The position numbers and the translations under genes are program-made. Below, piece after piece: positions 48,615-59,538 of a stretch of DNA of 64,000 bases. Source of the stretch: Lophium mytilinum (Eukaryota > Ascomycota > Dothideomycetes > Mytilinidiales > Mytilinidiaceae); contig MU004188.1 in NCBI GenBank assembly GCA_010093605.1, positions 1,498,341-1,562,340 of the forward strand. The letters run 5' to 3'. Within the stretch, counting starts at the first letter, position 1; each line of letters starts with the position of its first letter. Below the pieces are notes generated by a model that saw only the letters and a program-made list of their open reading frames with translations, ran no database searches and was not told the DNA's origin.

Positions 48615-49058
48615 TCAGGCTCCATCTGCAGGCCATGGATCTTTCCACTCGCTCATGTCTGAAACTCCTCTCTCGTGCATACTATCAAAGTGCTCAAGAA
48701 TGTGCTCATTCCTCAAGTCCCAAGTAAGGAAGCGATCGCCGCAGAATCCGCAGCGCCTTTTAAATCCGGCAACATAATCTTGCTTCGACTGCCTCACGAT
48801 GTCCTCAGCATCTCGGTCGGGGTGCTCATGTCGGATGTGAAATAGCAGCTCCTTGTGTCTGCCAAAGACGGCATATTTCTCTCCCTCAGGTTTGTGTTTG
48901 CAGATTCCACATATATAGAACTCCTGTGGTTGATGGGTCTCCTCATGTAGCTTCCAGTGTTCTCGAGAGTTGGTTCGGTAACCGCATTTGGCTGTACACC
49001 GGTAGACGTATCCAACGCCACTGAGATCTCGAGGGAAGGCACCTTGTCTGCCGCACAT
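48615..49058 (-). CDS. Three-finger C2H2 protein, or 3' module of the adjacent kinase gene
   Basis: The frame encodes 147 residues with three C2H2-type fingers: YRCTAKCGYRT...HWKLHEETH, FYICGICKHK...HIRHEH and KRRCGFCGDRF...HILEHF. There is no signal peptide or membrane helix. Its ATG is 39 bp after the stop of the Ras-like/kinase gene and in the same frame. The 13 codons between are open (reading QEVRQSIEQYIAM just before CGRQG). It could be a separate short gene with a very tight upstream neighbour. It could also be the last exon of the kinase gene, joined by splicing around the TGA or by readthrough. I cannot decide from sequence alone. Confidence 0.6.
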   Translation of the reverse strand: MCGRQGAFPRDLSGVGYVYRCTAKCGYRTNSREHWKLHEETHQPQEFYICGICKHKPEGEKYAVFGRHKELLFHIRHEHPDRDAEDIVRQSKQDYVAGFKRRCGFCGDRFLTWDLRNEHILEHFDSMHERGVSDMSEWKDPWPADGA

Positions 49059-49097
49059 CGCTATATACTGCTCGATCGATTGACGGACTTCTTGGAG

Positions 49098-51787
49098 TCA
49101 GTGGTCGTTCGATGGTGATGTTTTCTTTTGAGACTGCGACGGTGTCTTTGGCACTGTGTAGCCAAGCTCGATATTGTATGATTCCCACCCAGAAAGAATC
49201 GTATTAGGAAAAACTACGGCGACAGACTCAATTGACCGAATGGGTTCGAACATAGGAGGCGGGCTCCAAGGAGAGTTGACTTTCAGGCGATGCCGGCAGC
49301 ATTCACCTGTCCATTGCTCGGCGTCCGTGAGGGATACTAGGTCAGGAGCTGAGATTCGGTTGTCGGAGCGAGGTTGTAGCATCGCGTAACACCAACTCAA
49401 CATTGCCAATTGAGAATCTGATTGTATGAGCCTTAAGCCTTCCTTACTCCAGCATCTCGTGAGTTGACAGAGCCTTATGATCCACTGCACTGTCTTAGCC
49501 TTGTTCACATGGAAGGCTTTCCTCCCATCTAGGGTTTGCTTAAAGTCGTGGAACGTGGTAAGTGAGACGCCATGCTCCCACAATAGCACTGTAGCCATCT
49601 CCAAGAACACGCATCCAAGCGAAAAGATGTCAGCGGCTCGACCACGTCTCTTTTGTTCCGCTACTTCTGGGGCACAATACATAGGTGTCTTCGAGTCGAC
49701 AGTGCCGATAGTGGAGCTTGTCAACTCGTCCTGCACATCATGGGCGATTCCAAAGTCGGTGAGGATGATAGTCGCTCCCTTGACGAGGATGTTGGCAGGC
49801 TTGATGTCTCGATGTTTAATCCGCTCTGAGTGAAGGTAAGCCAGCGAAGAGGCGAGGCAGCCAAACCAATGCCGCATAGGAGAATCGGGCGCCGGCTCAG
49901 GATGTCTATCCAAATACTCGGCGAGATTCATCGTCGCCACTGGCTGCATGAGAATGGCAAATTTGTTTCCTACGGTATACGTGGCTGATATCCTGATGAC
50001 ATGTTCGTGATTTAATCGTTTCATGATGTCGATTTCGCTGCGAATCCTGCGCGTAGTCTCTGCGGAGCGAGCCCTTTGCACCATGATAGTTTTCCTGGCA
50101 TACGTGACAGCGGCCAAACCGTCTGGTTGCTGTGATTTTGCCTCGACTTCATCCACAAACCCATAGTGTCCATTGCCAAGCACATCGATGTGCCTGTAAG
50201 GGACGTCCCGAGGGCTTTCGTAATCTTCGTGTTGTATGATTCTGAGTACCTGTCGCTCCGGTGCGTCCCGAGTGGCTTCAGTCCCAGTCTCTAATGGAAG
50301 TTCCTTGTTATCGATCCCAAGGCTAAGATTCGTAGTAGCTGTTTGGATCGACGACGCAGTTTTGTCCTGCTCAGACTTCGCTGCTGCATCAAGTGCCCTC
50401 ATTAAGTAGTTTACCGCGTGAATTCCCATATATTCGAAGTCTGCGGCGCCTTGGCCTCGCACTGTCCCTTCACTTACTGCTAGAGCAGTGAGCTTTCCTC
50501 CATCATTTTTCTCGTTCTCGTGTGCGCTCTCAGAGGCTTTAGCTCGTGATCTCGATGCTGATGACGTAGATCCTTGCGAAGGAGATTGAGACTCCTTACT
50601 TGGCGATTTTACTTCCCCAAGGGGAGTCGAAGGACACTGTGGCGTCGGCTTTCCCGTCCTTTGGTCCTTATTACTAGAAGTGGAGATTGGGAATGAGAAT
50701 AAAGCTTCCTGTGGTGTGTGGCTCCTATGCTGTGTTGATCGCGTATCTGACAACCCGATTGATCTTGGAGGCATTGGCGCTTGGATTCGAGATGATGACA
50801 ATGAGCCCGCCGGGGAATCGTGTAGACCAGTGTCAGCAAAATCATCATCCTCGTCGGGAAAACGAGACATTCCCAAAGGTGGATGAATTGTCTTCTGTTG
50901 CTGCACAGACAATAGCCCTCGCTCAGGGGAGGTTTTACGCCTACGCAAGCCATCCCATATGACCTGTTCATCACCCTCGTCAAGCTCCTCCAGCCCGTCG
51001 ATAGTTCGCAATTGATCGGGATTACCCTTGACTCTAGTCTTGGCGCGTTCGCCGTGCCGTAAAGCAGAAAATCGCTCCGCTATATTTTTGACTAGCCCTG
51101 AGCGTTGACTGGATTTCTTCGGCTTCTTTGGAGGTGATGCAATGCCTGTCTTGAGCAATCGAGAAGCTGCTCTCTGTTTCCGCAATTCGCGGACCACATC
51201 GTAAAACGCCCTTTCTACATTGATGGACTCCTTCGCGGAAGCCTCAACAAACCCGATCCCGTGTCGTTTGGCCAACAAACCCGCCTCGGCAGTGCTGACT
51301 TCTCTTTCTATCGCCCTACTATCGCATCGGTTTCCAACCAGCATTATTCGTCGTGAGACGGCTCCCTCCATCTCATAGTGGGGCCTATTGATACGGTGTA
51401 TGTGACCGATGTATTTGGTCACAGCAAGGTAAGACTTCCTAGACGTAATGCTGTACACGACAAGGAATCCGTCCGCATCTCTTATCCATTGATGCCTCAG
51501 TGCAGTGACCTCTCCTTGCCCAGCCGAGTTTATAACTTCTACCAAGGATGGTTGGCCATCAATTATAGCTTCCTTTCGGAAGGAGTCGTCGACAGTAGGG
51601 TCGTAGGTGGTTACAAAATGGTTCAGGATAAACTTAGATGGTGTTAGGGACGTTACTATGTAAGGCGCAGGTGCAGTCAAGGAAATGTAGAACCAACTTG
51701 ATTGATTAAGCCAGTACAATCTTCTGGATTTTCACCGAGAACTTCCAGTTTATACGTCGGTCTCCTCGTGCTTGACACATTGTCCAT
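49098..51787 (-). CDS. Ras-like pseudo-GTPase fused to a serine/threonine protein kinase
   Basis: Exon 1 (51698-51787) and exon 2 (49098-51632) flank a 65-nt intron with a CCCTAAC branch site and an AAG end. The protein has 874 residues. Residues 1-185 are Ras-family: FILNHFVTTYDPTVDDSF (switch I), INSAGQGEVTALR (switch II, canonical DTAGQE changed), VGNRCD (G4) and EASAKE (G5). The P-loop reads GENPEDCT in place of GxxxxGK[ST], so the phosphate-binding Lys is Cys24. A basic, Ser-rich linker covers 190-500. The kinase spans about 509-790 with LGNGHYGFV, Lys544, Glu563, HRDIKPANIL (637), DFGIA (656) and MYCAPEVAE; it looks active. I know of no described protein with this order. Animal and amoebal ROCO kinases such as LRRK2 pair a Ras-like and a kinase domain in a different build. 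Confidence 0.8.
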
Positions 51788-52464
51788 CGTGACATCTCAC
51801 GAAGGCAAAGAGCCTCCTGCTGGTGGGCTGCCTTAACGCTGGGAGACCCTGATGACGCGACGAGAATACTTTGGGGGATTCGCGAGACACAAGAATGCAT
51901 GCTAGCCATACTAGCATATAGGAAGCCCCATACTGCCACAGCGACTTGAGACGGAACGTAAGTGAAGAAGCAGAAGGCTGGAAAGTACAGTACAGTGAAG
52001 CTGATCCACGATCCAGGCTAGGCCATTGTAGGATAGCTTCGTGTGGCTGTGTGGCGCGTATTCCTGGGTGCTGCAGGTGGGGCGAACTATTCCAAGGTTG
52101 AGAGGTGTGTGAGATACATTAATTGGACGTCTACAGACTGTTTTCACGTCCGACAGTTGACTCCAAACATTCTCTACGCAACAGAGAGCTTTCGATCTTT
52201 GAGAATGTACACTCAGCCAATAAGCGGGGTTTTGTCACCCCTGGTAAGACTTCGTGCACTAAAAGCCACCTGCAGACTACTCTTCGGATTTGTGATGAAT
52301 CGTTATCACTTCGTTTTGACTCTTTGCTTCACGTAGTAATCAAGATATGTGTGGTATATTGCTTACGCATCGGTTGACCAGGCACCATAGCGCAGTCTAC
52401 ATTTCTCCTATGGCATTAGCCAGAGGTATCCACAAGGACCAACCTGCATAACCACCTCGCTGAT
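51788..52464. other. Intergenic region
   Basis: This segment is upstream of the fusion gene and downstream of the esterase. No supported coding sequence is seen. Confidence 0.5.
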
Positions 52465-53418
52465 TCACAACATCCTCTTCACCCAATCCAACCTCGTCCC
52501 TACAGCCGCGACCGACAATTTCGCCGACGGGACCAGCATATCAAACCCATGGAACGCCCCATCCCAGACATGCAAATCCGCCTTTCCTCCAGCCTTCCAA
52601 ATCCCCGCCGCAAACGTAACCACCTCATCCCTGAACGGCTCCGCAGACCCCACATCTAAAAACGTTGGTGGCAGCCCCGAGAGATCCTTTGCCCTCGCCG
52701 CCGCCGCATACTGACTGACCCCTTCACTCCCCGCCTGATCCCCAAGCAGGCTCGACCACCCAAACGCGCTCTTCTCCTGGTTCCACGTGCCCACATTCGG
52801 ATACTGCCTCGCAGAAATAGAGTCATTGTGGTCATCCAACATGGGACAGATAAGGCAAAGAGCGCGCAACGTCGGGCCGCCCTTGTCTCTGACCGTTAGA
52901 GCCAGACTCGCGGATAGTCCACCCCCCGCCGACTGGCCCGCGAGCATGAGTCTTTCCGGATCGATGCCTAGCTCGCCGAAATGCTCGCCCACCCACTTCA
53001 AGCCGGTGTAGCAGTCGTCTAGTGGAGCTGGGTGGGGATGCTCAGGCGCGAGGCGGTATTCCACCGACACGCCTACGGCGTCGAGGTGCTCGACCCAGTC
53101 GCAGAGGAAGGAAGCTCCGAGATAGCGGTTGCCCATGAACATGCCGCCGCCATGGATGAAGTAGATGCCTGGTCTTGGCTTGTCGGTGCTGGTGCTGGGC
53201 TTGAAGATGGATATGTTGATGTCGCCATTGGGGCCAGGGATAGTCTGTTCCTCGACGGTGATTTGCCGTCCAGCGGTGGCCTTTTCCGCAGTATACATCG
53301 AACCCGTGAGCTGCCGCAGCATCGGTAAGATCTCCTTGCTCAACTTGGGACCAACGGGCAGCTGAGCAAGAGCCACGCTCAGCTCGGCATCGTACGGTGG
53401 GGCTGGAATCGCTGCCAT
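52465..53418 (-). CDS. Alpha/beta hydrolase, HSL-type esterase/lipase
   Basis: A single exon of 954 nt encodes 317 residues, starting MAAIPAPPYDAEL. The frame runs further upstream but without an ATG. The oxyanion motif HGGGMFMG is near residue 90, the nucleophile elbow GQSAGG near 161, and the catalytic acid and base probably in DVGSAEPFRDE and GAFHGFD. SVEYRLAPEHPHPAPLDDCY is strongly typical of the hormone-sensitive-lipase branch. The protein lacks a signal peptide, so a cytosolic esterase is likely. Natural substrates are unknown. Such genes often sit in catabolic or secondary-metabolite loci, but no cluster is seen here. Confidence 0.9.
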   Translation of the reverse strand: MAAIPAPPYDAELSVALAQLPVGPKLSKEILPMLRQLTGSMYTAEKATAGRQITVEEQTIPGPNGDINISIFKPSTSTDKPRPGIYFIHGGGMFMGNRYLGASFLCDWVEHLDAVGVSVEYRLAPEHPHPAPLDDCYTGLKWVGEHFGELGIDPERLMLAGQSAGGGLSASLALTVRDKGGPTLRALCLICPMLDDHNDSISARQYPNVGTWNQEKSAFGWSSLLGDQAGSEGVSQYAAAARAKDLSGLPPTFLDVGSAEPFRDEVVTFAAGIWKAGGKADLHVWDGAFHGFDMLVPSAKLSVAAVGTRLDWVKRML

Positions 53419-54489
53419 TATTGCTGGCGAGGCTTTGGATTGGTGGTTTGTCTCCAGTTGTCTTTTGTTCGGAAACTCTGGGCTGCGATCGTCGACACGA
53501 CTATCTTCACTTGAGGTCTCGATTAGCAATCTATCCGTATTTCTAAACGCCGTTTGCTGGTCGGTACCGATATCCGAACCGGCTCTACGGCCTCTCTCCG
53601 AAACGCGATACTAGTTCATCTAGACCTCGGGGGTCCCCATGCGGGGTAGTGGCGGACGTACTTTTTCTGACAGCCGCAAAAGATTGGTCGAGAAAGCCTT
53701 CGGCCGAACCTATTAACTTATGACGGGAGGTAGACATGCCCGAAGAGCTTGAATATTACTAAAATTGGATGGAGGTTGGAGGCTCGTGGGGCGGATAAAT
53801 CTACTCCGCGGGAACAGCTTCCGTCAAGTGAACGATGAAGGACTGATTATCGAGACACACTACCATGCCCTCTGTAAGCTTTATAGATACAGCACAAAAT
53901 TCCGAGTCTAACAACTGTTAACCGTGCTTGAAATACTTCAAATTTCTTTACAGAAATTTGAACGTGGTGTAAACCGATCATTTGGTATGTCTGACACGTT
54001 TTTTTAGCCATCTCGGACAGCCGTAAAAGGTATAAGTAATTGTACCTGGCAACTGTCGATAGATGCTGGAATGCTCTCGCGGCATAAATTTGGTGGACTA
54101 GATAACGGTTTAGTGTAAGTCATACGCGGAAAGTGCAGCGATGATGAAAGAGCATGAACGCAGTGTTTCTCAGAGAGAACCAGTAAAAAAGAATTTAATT
54201 CTCTGCTACGCGACAAGAGCTATTTTATATCGCTAAGTGCATTGCCAGACTTCCGAAATGCTGGTATGAGTGTCTCAATCTTTTCCAAGGGGTATTGTTT
54301 ACGCACGCCATCCAATGCAAATTGAGTGAAGAACGAAAGTGACATAGGAAATCAGGACCATTTTGAAAAAGGAACGACTCAAGAGTCTTGGGTATATAAC
54401 GCCAAGTGACAGGTTCCGAGCGCCGGATGCTAGACGGAAAAAATGAAACCCGTGAAAGTAGAGAAGGGCGTGAGAGGATGAGTATCCTG
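53419..54489. other. Intergenic region
   Basis: This 1.1 kb region is upstream of the esterase and downstream of the TBC gene. It is AT-rich between about 53850 and 54200. No gene is supported. Confidence 0.5.
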
Positions 54490-57400
54490 TTAAGCTCGCC
54501 ACAAAGACTCTTCTTCAATCGGCATTGGAGTGCGATTTTGCAACTCCTCCAGGGACTGGTCGAGGATGTCCTCCTCGCTGTCTGCCCGCGAAGCCATTGA
54601 TAATGGAGTTCGCAGGAGCAATGCTTCGCGTGAGGCCCTTGAGTCAGTCTCGGTTTCCAAGGGCATGGCGTCTGGCCTTAAAGCTGTGGGCTCCTCCTCA
54701 CTAGCTTTTGCTTTTGCTTTTGCTTTTTGCGCCCGCTCCCTCCTCAACTCTTCTCTCTGCCGCATTACTTCCTGTTCCTTGTCTACTGCTTTCTCTCGAC
54801 GCTCTTCAACATCCTTGCGCTTGACCACCTTCTTTAGCGCATCGCTTGCTTGAATGAGACCATCAATACTAATGGCGTGATTCGTCATCTGGTGGTTTAT
54901 GTAGTGGTACACTCCCGCAGGACTATCACACTCCCTCAAAGCTTTCTCGTTTAGCTTAAGCAACGCGAGTGCCACCTGGAAGAGGAAGGTTGAGCCGTCA
55001 TGCATACACAAGACGACATCCCAGACGCGAAATAGTGCCTCGGCTGATAAGCAATCAGTGAAGACGGAAAGAAACCACTGGAACGTGAGCGCTTCAAGCT
55101 CAATCTCAAGCTCATCAAGATGAGCTGAAAGCTTCGGTAGCAGCTCCACCACATATTCGCGTAGAACAGTCTGATCTGCACGAGAAGTGAGGAGTTGCTG
55201 ATCGTAGTACTTCTCAGGCAAGATATTCTCGATCATGGTGGTCAGGACCCAAAATGCGTCCTCGGCTGTTGGCATGATGAGGAGTAAGCAGGCAGTGATT
55301 AAATTCATGCCCTGGCAGTAGCCAACCTCGGGATTCCGGCGGGAGTAAGCGATGAGCACCTCGTTAAGCTTGTGGACGCCCGCCCCTTTGCGGAAATAGA
55401 TGTTATCCGTGAGCGTTCGATTAATGTCCATCTGTATCTGCGCTACGATGCTCGGATTATCCACACCATTGTTTACGAGATCGTCGTAGTAGCCGGGGAC
55501 ACGAAGTGCGGATGCTCCGCTGCATTCGGCCCAGATCTTAGCGCGGTAGGCCACAGGTATGCCTCCTAGGACCAGTTGCTTGAATTCTTGCCATTTTGCT
55601 CTCCCGATTTTTCCCTTATTTCCCAGGCCGGCGACACCAATGAGTTCCCCATCCCCGAGAAGGGCTTCTGGCATAGTAAGATTTCTTGGGCGACCTTCGC
55701 CAACAGTAGCGGACTCGCCCTCTCGCTTTCGCTCTGCTCGAACTTTGCGAAGAAAGTCATTCCATTTTACTGTTTTATCTCTCTGTAGAGAATCGTGTAA
55801 GTCGGTCAGTTGCTCTAACAAAGCTTTGACCGGGTCTGGCTGGTGCTGCTGTGGCCGGATCGGGCTTGCAGGTCCGACGGATATCGATGGACTTGTGATA
55901 GCAAATTCTGCATTTCCTGAAACAATACGGGATGGTGCGGGCTCAGGATTGACGCTGACAAGAGGCATGGTCCTGGTCTTAGATACGACGACTGGAGGGG
56001 CTTTAGGAGCCGAATCGGTTTCTGCGGCATCGACCGTAGTTATAGGTGCAGCAGACGGGGTGTGAGACAGTAACTCCGTAGGGAATGTAGCCAGCTTCAA
56101 GAAATCTTGCCATCGGCTTGGCGCTTGAGGACCATTCTGTTCTTCGATAGACGAGCCGGTGCTCCCAGGCCTTGATGCAGGTCTAGAATCAGACGGTGTT
56201 TCAATTGGAGGAGTCTTGACATCTGGGTCTTGTCCGATGGTCTTCAGAACAGATCTCGCATCGCTCAGCGATTCGACATTACTGTTACGTTTGTGCTTTG
56301 CAATAGCGGCGGCCGCCTCGCTTTGCCGCTTTTTCCGTCTTTGGTCGTAAATGAATCCGAATCTATCCGTCAGATATTCGCTGCTTTGGCTGAAGTTGTT
56401 GTGTTGCTGGACTAAAGTTGGAGGCCTGGAGTCTTCCGGCAGTATTGTGTCCATTTCGACTGGTCCGAGGTTGCTCATGTTCCGGTTTAGGCTATTAGGG
56501 CTTGCAACACCCTCTGGGGGTATGCTTTTGATAGTCCCGTTAGGTCCAAGAGAGCTTCTTGCGGCGCGCGGCCGCCCGTTTGCCTTGGCACCAGCATTGG
56601 CCGGTCCAGTTGACTGAGACGTTCTCGGTGACTCCGTAGAAGGTGCGCGATCCGCAGCACTGCCGCTAGCAGACGTTGCGGCGCGACCTCTCAGGGTACC
56701 CTGTTTGTCACCAGGGCGGATGGCCTGGCTCTTGCCAGCCACCGCTTGCAATACCCAGTTCGTTACCGAGACTGAAGATCTTCGAGATGATGCAGTTGAT
56801 TGCTCCTCATCTTGACTCTGAAGACGGCGGAGGGTGGGCACTGCGCCGCCCTGTCCATTTGACGGAGGTACGAATAGGTCGCTACTGATGGGCTTCCGCG
56901 GTAGTTTCGAGTTGCTAGACGCCCGAGATCGAGTTTGAAAATCAGTATCGGTGCCCAATTTGCTGGTTATGCTGGGCGCCCGGCTCGTTTTAGTATTCGT
57001 GCCACTCCACAAGAAGTTCTTCCAGTTGCGTGCTGAATCTTTCGGCATCCCAGAAGTAGAGTTGAGCGACTCCGTTTCGCCATCAGCTATTCGTTGGCTA
57101 AACAGTGACGCATTGTCCTGTATGCTTGTGGTGTCAAAGTCGGAGACGTTGTCCGCCATAGCTCGAGCAATCCGCTGTTCCATTGGATCATCGGGGTGTG
57201 TGCCAGGGAGCCCGCTGTCACTCCTCCTGTTCCTCGCCTTTGGATCCTCATTCCGTTGCTCCTGACTGCGGTCAAGCTCACGTAGACGCGATTCGATATC
57301 CATATTTGAAACCTCGCATTCCTGCAACATCTTCCTCAATATACGCTCCCTTTCCTCCGCTCTACGCCGGAGAGCTGTTATTTGAGCATCGCGTTGTGCC

Positions 57401-57957
57401 AGATCACCTGCAAGCTGCCTGACTAGCTTAACCGGTCCGACTCGCTCCAGTGTCAGTTCCACGCTCTTATCGCTGGCGTGATGGAGGCTGCCTGGCACCT
57501 TGTCCGGTTCTTGAGGGGTATCGTCGAAGAGAGCAGTCCGGCTTCTCGTGGAGGGGGAGGCCGCTACTAGAGTGCCTACAATCGATTGTACTGTTTTTGA
57601 CGCTTTCCGAATCGTGTCAGGCGCAGGTTCACTCCCAACTTCGGCTGCAGCGAGCTTGTCCCCTGTGTCTGCGGTACGACTCTTATTTCCCCCAGCTGCT
57701 GCCTTGGTCCCCGTTTCACCCACAGCGGCTCGAAACCACCCGTTGACACGGTTCTGTATCGGCGACGCATCCGGGGTGGGAGATAGCGAAGGAAATGATG
57801 TCAAGCTCTTAGCATCAGTGGAGGGTGACGGGGTGCGCTTCAGCGAAGTGCTCGACTCTCGTTTCCGTGGTCTGACTCTGATGGTGCTGCTCTTGCGACT
57901 CGACGACGAGTCTTGCGACCTGGTGCGCTCTAGATCAGCAGCACTGGGAGACTCCAT
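54490..57957 (-). CDS. TBC-domain Rab GTPase-activating protein
   Basis: One uninterrupted exon encodes 1155 residues. The first 750 residues are Ser/Pro/Arg-rich and probably disordered, with a short helical segment near 180-220 (LAQRDAQITALRRRAEERER). The TBC domain covers about 790-1000. It has GGIPVAYRAKIWAECSG, the arginine finger in IQMDINRTLTDN (about 842), the glutamine finger in GYCQGMNLI (about 881), then FRVWDVVLCMHDGSTFLFQ. Both fingers are present, so it should speed GTP hydrolysis on a Rab. Its target is unknown; relatives act in exocytosis and endosomal traffic. After the domain a Lys/Glu-rich coiled coil and an acidic tail follow. It is divergent from the SPRTN-like gene. Confidence 0.9.
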   Translation of the reverse strand: MESPSAADLERTRSQDSSSSRKSSTIRVRPRKRESSTSLKRTPSPSTDAKSLTSFPSLSPTPDASPIQNRVNGWFRAAVGETGTKAAAGGNKSRTADTGDKLAAAEVGSEPAPDTIRKASKTVQSIVGTLVAASPSTRSRTALFDDTPQEPDKVPGSLHHASDKSVELTLERVGPVKLVRQLAGDLAQRDAQITALRRRAEERERILRKMLQECEVSNMDIESRLRELDRSQEQRNEDPKARNRRSDSGLPGTHPDDPMEQRIARAMADNVSDFDTTSIQDNASLFSQRIADGETESLNSTSGMPKDSARNWKNFLWSGTNTKTSRAPSITSKLGTDTDFQTRSRASSNSKLPRKPISSDLFVPPSNGQGGAVPTLRRLQSQDEEQSTASSRRSSVSVTNWVLQAVAGKSQAIRPGDKQGTLRGRAATSASGSAADRAPSTESPRTSQSTGPANAGAKANGRPRAARSSLGPNGTIKSIPPEGVASPNSLNRNMSNLGPVEMDTILPEDSRPPTLVQQHNNFSQSSEYLTDRFGFIYDQRRKKRQSEAAAAIAKHKRNSNVESLSDARSVLKTIGQDPDVKTPPIETPSDSRPASRPGSTGSSIEEQNGPQAPSRWQDFLKLATFPTELLSHTPSAAPITTVDAAETDSAPKAPPVVVSKTRTMPLVSVNPEPAPSRIVSGNAEFAITSPSISVGPASPIRPQQHQPDPVKALLEQLTDLHDSLQRDKTVKWNDFLRKVRAERKREGESATVGEGRPRNLTMPEALLGDGELIGVAGLGNKGKIGRAKWQEFKQLVLGGIPVAYRAKIWAECSGASALRVPGYYDDLVNNGVDNPSIVAQIQMDINRTLTDNIYFRKGAGVHKLNEVLIAYSRRNPEVGYCQGMNLITACLLLIMPTAEDAFWVLTTMIENILPEKYYDQQLLTSRADQTVLREYVVELLPKLSAHLDELEIELEALTFQWFLSVFTDCLSAEALFRVWDVVLCMHDGSTFLFQVALALLKLNEKALRECDSPAGVYHYINHQMTNHAISIDGLIQASDALKKVVKRKDVEERREKAVDKEQEVMRQREELRRERAQKAKAKAKASEEEPTALRPDAMPLETETDSRASREALLLRTPLSMASRADSEEDILDQSLEELQNRTPMPIEEESLWRA

Positions 57958-58374
57958 GGCCAGCGCGTCTGGCTATCTTCCGCGGCCTGGTGTTGCGCAT
58001 GCGGAGAGTGCTGGACGGAGGGTGGAAATAGATGTGTTCGTGTAACGAGCGAGTGTGGTGTTGATGTTGCAGTGTCGTCATCTACGAGAAGGGCCCCCGG
58101 GCAGCGAAGAAGCAACTGGCGCATTCGGGGGCGGCGAGTGAGGGTGGCCAAGGGGGCGTCGGCGTAGGCTATGATGGTAGCTAAGGGGCGCAAGTAGGGA
58201 ATGGAGCTGTGTTGCAGGAGAGAATACCTAACAGGCGCGTCTCCAACTTGGTAGATAGCTTGCCCCTCGCATGGACCTCACTCCGCCACCAGGGCCACCA
58301 CTCTCACGGCAGCACACCTCTACTCGAGACAGCCATGTACCCTGTGCCTATGACACGTTCACGATTGCATAGCT
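57958..58374. promoter_or_regulatory. Divergent promoter region, TBC gene / SPRTN-like gene
   Basis: This 417 bp segment lies between two divergent starts. No specific factor site could be named with confidence. Confidence 0.5.
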
Positions 58375-59538
58375 ATGCCCCTCACCGACGAGGACGCTGC
58401 GCTCCTAGCAATATCTACGTTCTGTGAATCACCACTCTCGCAGGACCAGGAGGCAGCGAAGGCATCGATCCATAGCATTCTTCACGGCGAAGGAGCTGAT
58501 CCGTTCGTAGATATACACGAACTATTTGGACTTTACAATGTTCTATACTTTCGGAGTCTGCTTCTGCCCCAGGTTGAGGTACTATGGTCTCCTCGGCTGA
58601 CTCTGTAAAATACCTTTCGTCTCTTTCATAGGCCTTCCCACTTACCCAGATATAGCTGTGCCGGCATTTGTGAGCTCACAAAAGACAACGAGGGCAAGTA
58701 CCGTCGAATTCGTCTCAAGCTCTCTGAGCCTTTGCTCAAATTTCGGCCTCGAGAAGACACCGTCGATACCCTTCTTCACGAAGCCATTCATGCATACTTC
58801 TTCATCACTACATCATGGCAGCACTCCCGGGGCGATGATGGCACAGGCCACGGCGTTGGTTTCCAACTGCTTGCGGATTCTATCAACAATCACGCCTCCT
58901 ACGCAATAACCGTGTATCACACGTTTCACGACGAGGTTGACAGCTACCGGACTCATGTTTGGCAATGTGACGGTCCCTGTCGTCAGACACCACCTTATTT
59001 CGGACTCGTCAAACGCAGCATGAACCGTGCGCCTGGAAAGAGTGACACTTGGTGGGATAAGCATCAAACCGACTGCGGGGGATCCTATGTCAAGATTGCT
59101 GAACCCGAACTTACGAAACAGCAGCTAAAGAACCTCAGCTCGAAAGCAAGAGCGGGGAGGCAGAAGAACAAAATCGACAGCTGGGTTGCACCCAAAGCAG
59201 AGAATGTCTCTAGTCCAGAGAAAGCTCGTGTCACAACTAGTCCGCCGATTTCACCCAGCCCTGGTACCGTCGAAGGCCGCACCCTCACTCTAGGTGCCCA
59301 CGGAGGTCTTAAGAGGCGTATGGATCCTATCTCAGAGACAAATAGCGCCACTCAGTCCGTTAGCCGCGAGTATCCTTTGCCTGGAAACCTCCCTCGGTCG
59401 GTGAAACGGCAGAAACGTGAATTGGATGAAAGGTTAACTTCAATCACTATCAATAGCCAGGTTGAGTGCCCGATCTGTGGGATCACAGTAGTAGAAGAAA
59501 ACATCAACGAGCACCTTGATGAGTTGCATTCTTCTTAG
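58375..59538 (+). CDS. SPRTN-like DNA-dependent metalloprotease
   Basis: SprT-family enzymes in the Spartan branch degrade proteins crosslinked to DNA during replication. Exons 58375-58604 and 58656-59538 give 1113 nt, 370 residues. IHELFGLYNVLYF leads into VEVLWSPRLTLCAGIC across the intron. IRLKLSEPLLKFRPRED precedes the zinc motif LLHEAIHAYFF (HExxH, about residue 117), and GHGVGFQ supplies the third-ligand region. A Zn-ribbon-like segment (CDGPCRQTPP...DCGGSYV) follows. The C-terminus has a UBZ4-type finger, VECPICGITV...HLDELH, for ubiquitinated PCNA. This order matches animal SPRTN better than yeast Wss1. Confidence 0.92.

Noticed and set aside
58204-58374. Earlier in-frame or near-frame starts for the SPRTN-like gene
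   Set aside because: Frames upstream of 58375 are closed or lack continuity. The ATG at 58375 leads directly into conserved sequence.
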